Source: an uncultured Asticcacaulis sp. (GTDB taxonomy: Bacteria > Pseudomonadota > Alphaproteobacteria > Caulobacterales > Caulobacteraceae). Taken from it: DNA of 16,075 bases. The notes beneath the pieces are model-generated. The model searched no databases, had not been told where the DNA came from, and saw only the letters and a list, made by a program, of their open reading frames with translations. The translations under genes were made by a program, and so were the position numbers. The stretch's first letter is position 1. Each line of letters opens with the position of its first letter. Shown here in pieces: positions 13,612 through 16,075 of the stretch. The stretch is taken from contig CAMLPZ010000065.1 in assembly GCA_946482045.1 (NCBI GenBank), positions 1 to 16,075 on the forward strand, read 5' to 3'.

Positions 13612-13670
13612 TCCGCGCCGCGCCAGTAAGTCAATTTGTTATAGTCAATTTCTCTCTGGTGCGGCGCGGA
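13612..13670. terminator. Long GC-rich inverted repeat across the DUF3089 stop codon
   Basis: TCCGCGCCGCGCCAG (13612-13626) and CTGGTGCGGCGCGGA (13656-13670) pair over 15 bp with one G-U pair, around a 29-nt AT-rich loop that contains the DUF3089 stop (13645-13647). The loop holds a direct repeat AGTCAATTT (13629-13637 and 13643-13651). It may end transcription or protect the 3' end, but no T run follows the stem, so the terminator call is weak. Confidence 0.3.
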
Positions 13671-14805
13671 ACAGGTCGACACGCACCTGGAAGTCGGCCT
13701 GGAGATCGCCATAGAACAGGTTGTAGCTGTTGACTTTGCGTGCGCCCTCCCAGGTATCCGCAGGTTTGAAAGCCGGCGACGACGGCTTATCCACGGTCAG
13801 AAGCCCGCGCACGCACCGCGCCGATACCTTGTGCGGGATCAGCGGCGGCAATGTGCCCCATTCCAGTCCCGTGGCATTGGTCGCGCCCATCGACGCCTTT
13901 TCATCCACGCCACCACCGCCGGCAGCACCGGTCAACGGGTTGACACAGATGGCTGGACGGCTATCGAGCGCCTCAAGGTATCCGGCCTCATTCCAGTAAA
14001 CGCCACGCCGCAGGAGCAGCAACAGACTTTCCGGCTCCTCGGAAGCGACGGTTTGATAGGCGACGACGCACCCTGTCTGCATCCGCGACGCGCAGGCCGG
14101 CAGGTCGAGATAGGACTTGCCGTTGATCTCCACCGGCACCAGGCTTTCGAGGAGGTAGACGGCAACAAGCTGCGCCTTGAGGTCGGGATCGGAGACAATG
14201 CGCGTGCGTATCAGCTTCTGTGCCAGCAATGCCCCCTGCTCCAGCCCGACGATGACGAAGCCCTTGCCGCCTTTGCGCGTCTTGAGAAAACGCTCGAAGG
14301 CGGCGTCGATGTCGGTATAGGCGAACTCGCGCGCCTGGCGCGCATCCTCGCGGCCCGTCAACTGCGTGAAAAGGCTGGCCTGGCGGTATTTGGGGGCATA
14401 GATGTTTCCGCCGATGGCGAACGGTCCTGCATAGTTGGGCAGTTGCACCTGTTCGACTTCGCGGACTGCGGAGCCCTTGTCTATGGGGCCAAGCCAGCCG
14501 CCGCCGCCGTTATAGCTGGTGGCATGTATGAAGAAGACGTCCACCTTACGTGGATCCGCCGAATACTTCGCAATAGCCGGATTGAGAAACCAGCTATCCG
14601 CCTTGCGGTAATCCGGTGCTTCCGGCGGAACGTAGATTTGGAACGGAATCTTCGGATCCAGCTGGCCGCGGTGGAAATCGTTCTGCAGATACGACCATGC
14701 CAGTCCCACGATCATCGCGGCCAAAGCCAGCGACAATAGGAAAACACGGTTGCGCAGGGCGCGCTGCAGCCACTCCGGCAAGGACTTGATCATGACCGGG
14801 AGCAT
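13645..14805 (-). CDS. DUF3089 alpha/beta-hydrolase-like protein, membrane-anchored
   Basis: The 386-residue protein has one N-terminal membrane helix (about residues 20-40) and a periplasmic domain. It shows the DUF3089 pattern: ADSWFLNP, VDVFFIHATSYN, NIYAPKYRQASL, AYTDIDAAFERFL, FVIVGLEQGALLAQKLI, then AVYLLESLVP and RPAICVNPLTG. DUF3089 has an alpha/beta hydrolase fold in which the elbow is normally GHSQG. Here it is G-L-E189-Q-G, with Glu where the nucleophilic Ser would be, so ordinary esterase activity is doubtful. Substrate unknown. GGGAG 6 bases before the ATG at 14805 supports this start; Met5 is an alternative. It follows the sugar dehydrogenase after 28 bp, so both probably form one operon. 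Confidence 0.85.
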   Translation of the reverse strand: MLPVMIKSLPEWLQRALRNRVFLLSLALAAMIVGLAWSYLQNDFHRGQLDPKIPFQIYVPPEAPDYRKADSWFLNPAIAKYSADPRKVDVFFIHATSYNGGGGWLGPIDKGSAVREVEQVQLPNYAGPFAIGGNIYAPKYRQASLFTQLTGREDARQAREFAYTDIDAAFERFLKTRKGGKGFVIVGLEQGALLAQKLIRTRIVSDPDLKAQLVAVYLLESLVPVEINGKSYLDLPACASRMQTGCVVAYQTVASEEPESLLLLLRRGVYWNEAGYLEALDSRPAICVNPLTGAAGGGGVDEKASMGATNATGLEWGTLPPLIPHKVSARCVRGLLTVDKPSSPAFKPADTWEGARKVNSYNLFYGDLQADFQVRVDLFRAAPERN

Positions 14806-14833
14806 AGAAACTCCCGGCCAATTTGAAAAGAGC

Positions 14834-16003
14834 TTAACCCTTGGGTGAGAGCTTCAACAGACGGCCGCCGGGATCGCCGCCGCCGTCCTCCAGCAACCAG
14901 ATGTTGCCATCCGGCCCCTGCTCGACTTCGCGGATGCGCGTACCCATGTCCCAATGGTCCCGAACCTGGACCTTACCGCCGTCCAGTTCAACGCGGTAAA
15001 GGGCTTGGCCGCGCAAGGCCCCCATGAACATGTCACCCTGCCATTGCGGGAAGCCGGCACCCGAATAGATAATCATCCCTGAAGGCGCGATCGACGGATT
15101 CCAGAAAACATTCGGCGCGCGGAATTCGGGGCGCGTCGGGTGATCGGGGATGGGGGTGTCGTCATAATCGTCACCGTTCGACACCGTCGCCCAGCCATAG
15201 TTGACGCCCTTCTCGATCAGATTGATCTCGTCGCCGCCCTTGGGCCCATGCTCATGTGCCCATAGCTGCCCCTTATCATCGAAGGCCATGCCAAGGATGT
15301 TGCGATGGCCGGCCGTCCATACCTGATCGGCGTCACCTCCCTGTCCGGCAAACGGGTTACCGGCCGCCGGCGTACCATCCAGGTTCAGGCGGACGATTTT
15401 GCCGACATTGCTCTTGATGTCCTGAGCCGGTGTCTTCTGGCCGCGCTCTCCCGACGCAACGAACAGATATTTTTTGTCCGGAGAGATCACCAGGCGCTGC
15501 GAATAGTGGACATCCGCACCATAGCCCTTGGTCTGGCGCCAAATGACTTTAAGGCCTTCAAGGCGCGGCTTGGCCGCATCCAGGACCAGCTTAGCCGTGC
15601 CGACCGTCGCGCTCGACACGTCACCCTGCGCTTCGGACCAGCTAAGATAGATGACGTTCGACGTTGCATAATCAGGCGCTGGGATGACATCGGCCAAACC
15701 GCCTTGCCCGTCATCGGACACCGTTGGTGCACCCGCGACGTCGCGAACCGCACCTTTGTCGTCCAGCCATTTCAGCTTGCCGCTTTTTTCGGTGATGAGC
15801 GCCGAGCCAGTGCCGGGCAGGAAGGTTATGGCCCAGGGCGAATCAAAGGTAGCGACCTCTGTTACCGTAAACGGCAAGGTCTTGGTGGCCTCAGAGTTAA
15901 CCGGAGTAGCCGCGCCATCAGCGGCGACGGAGGGGGCCTGCTGGCAAGCGGCGATGGCCAGGACAGACAGGGCGGCGGTGAACGCCAGGTTGAATTTGCG
16001 CAT
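14834..16003 (-). CDS. PQQ-dependent sugar (aldose/sorbosone) dehydrogenase lipoprotein
   Basis: The 389-residue protein begins MRKFNLAFTAALSVLAIAAC, a lipoprotein signal with lipidated Cys20, so it sits in the periplasm on a membrane. The six-bladed propeller of the soluble glucose dehydrogenase (GSDH) family is shown by SPWAITFLP, LITEKSGKL, GGLADVIPAPDY, VHYSQRLVISPD with the catalytic-type H166, GKIVRLNLDG, AGHRNILGMAFD, H250-E-H252-GPKGGDEINL, GVNYGW, and SIAPSGMIIYSG. These enzymes oxidise aldose sugars with PQQ and pass electrons onward; the exact sugar is unknown. AAGGA 8 bases before the ATG at 16003 and the signal peptide decide this start over the in-frame ATG at 16063. The 72 bp upstream (16004-16075) shows no clear promoter. 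Confidence 0.9.
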   Translation of the reverse strand: MRKFNLAFTAALSVLAIAACQQAPSVAADGAATPVNSEATKTLPFTVTEVATFDSPWAITFLPGTGSALITEKSGKLKWLDDKGAVRDVAGAPTVSDDGQGGLADVIPAPDYATSNVIYLSWSEAQGDVSSATVGTAKLVLDAAKPRLEGLKVIWRQTKGYGADVHYSQRLVISPDKKYLFVASGERGQKTPAQDIKSNVGKIVRLNLDGTPAAGNPFAGQGGDADQVWTAGHRNILGMAFDDKGQLWAHEHGPKGGDEINLIEKGVNYGWATVSNGDDYDDTPIPDHPTRPEFRAPNVFWNPSIAPSGMIIYSGAGFPQWQGDMFMGALRGQALYRVELDGGKVQVRDHWDMGTRIREVEQGPDGNIWLLEDGGGDPGGRLLKLSPKG

Positions 16004-16075
16004 GGGTCGGGTCCTTTGCAGCGGAAAAGGCAGGCGAACGCGATACTGATGTGAATTGGTCAAACGACTTACAGG

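Noticed and set aside
1..16075. CRISPR array, tRNA, rRNA or defence island
   Set aside because: The only tandem repeats are directly abutting hairpin units without spacers, and no tRNA cloverleaf, rRNA stretch or defence gene family was recognised.

Overview
The window looks like a chromosomal segment of an alphaproteobacterium, most likely a member of the Caulobacteraceae (Asticcacaulis or a close relative; this is inference). The coding sequence is GC-rich. It carries a TipF-type degenerate EAL flagellar protein, a DUF2093 gene directly after xseA, a TIGR01459-type HAD protein, and a cheY-cheZ pair near ribF. I see no rRNA, tRNA or CRISPR array.

Layout, left to right. (1) Positions 1-1233: the 3' part of a GH27 alpha-galactosidase cut by the window edge. 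(2) 1297-4807, plus strand: a Bax inhibitor-1-like membrane protein, xseA (exonuclease VII large subunit), a DUF2093 mini-protein, and a Tat-type exported M23 metallopeptidase that overlaps it. (3) 4997-8306, plus strand: a stand-alone response regulator with a basic tail, tipF, a translationally coupled small lipoprotein, and a class IIA HAD hydrolase. (4) 8449-9782, minus strand: cheY then cheZ, ending in a plausible intrinsic terminator near 8311-8337. (5) 9783-10274: a non-coding divergent region with an AT-rich part and three 62-bp hairpin-forming tandem repeats that run up to the next gene. (6) 10275-11731, plus strand: a MaoC-like hydratase and ribF, 11 bp apart. (7) 11703-13209, minus strand: a GyrI-like domain protein whose 3' end overlaps ribF, and a family 2-like glycosyltransferase. 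(8) 13210-13644: a gene-free island with an inverted, diverged copy of the 62-bp repeat, a second palindromic module, and a ~263-bp MITE with long terminal inverted repeats and TA/CTAG flanks. (9) 13645-16003, minus strand: a PQQ-type sugar dehydrogenase lipoprotein followed by a membrane-anchored DUF3089 protein.

Functional themes. The centre of the window is about motility and polarity: tipF places and builds the polar flagellum in response to c-di-GMP, CheY carries the chemotaxis signal, and CheZ should dephosphorylate it. This CheZ carries three copies of a CheY-docking-like peptide in a long Ala/Pro-rich tail. The rest is mainly housekeeping (DNA repair, flavin cofactor synthesis) and envelope or periplasmic functions (M23 peptidase, sugar oxidation, glycosyl transfer).

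The points most worth following up are the multi-tailed CheZ, the mosaic hairpin repeats with a compensatory stem change, the MITE inserted at the end of one of them, and enzymes lacking a canonical residue: M23 with HxC instead of HxH, DUF3089 with GLEQG instead of a serine elbow, and HAD with DxW instead of DxD. All family assignments come from motif recognition by eye; no database search was run.
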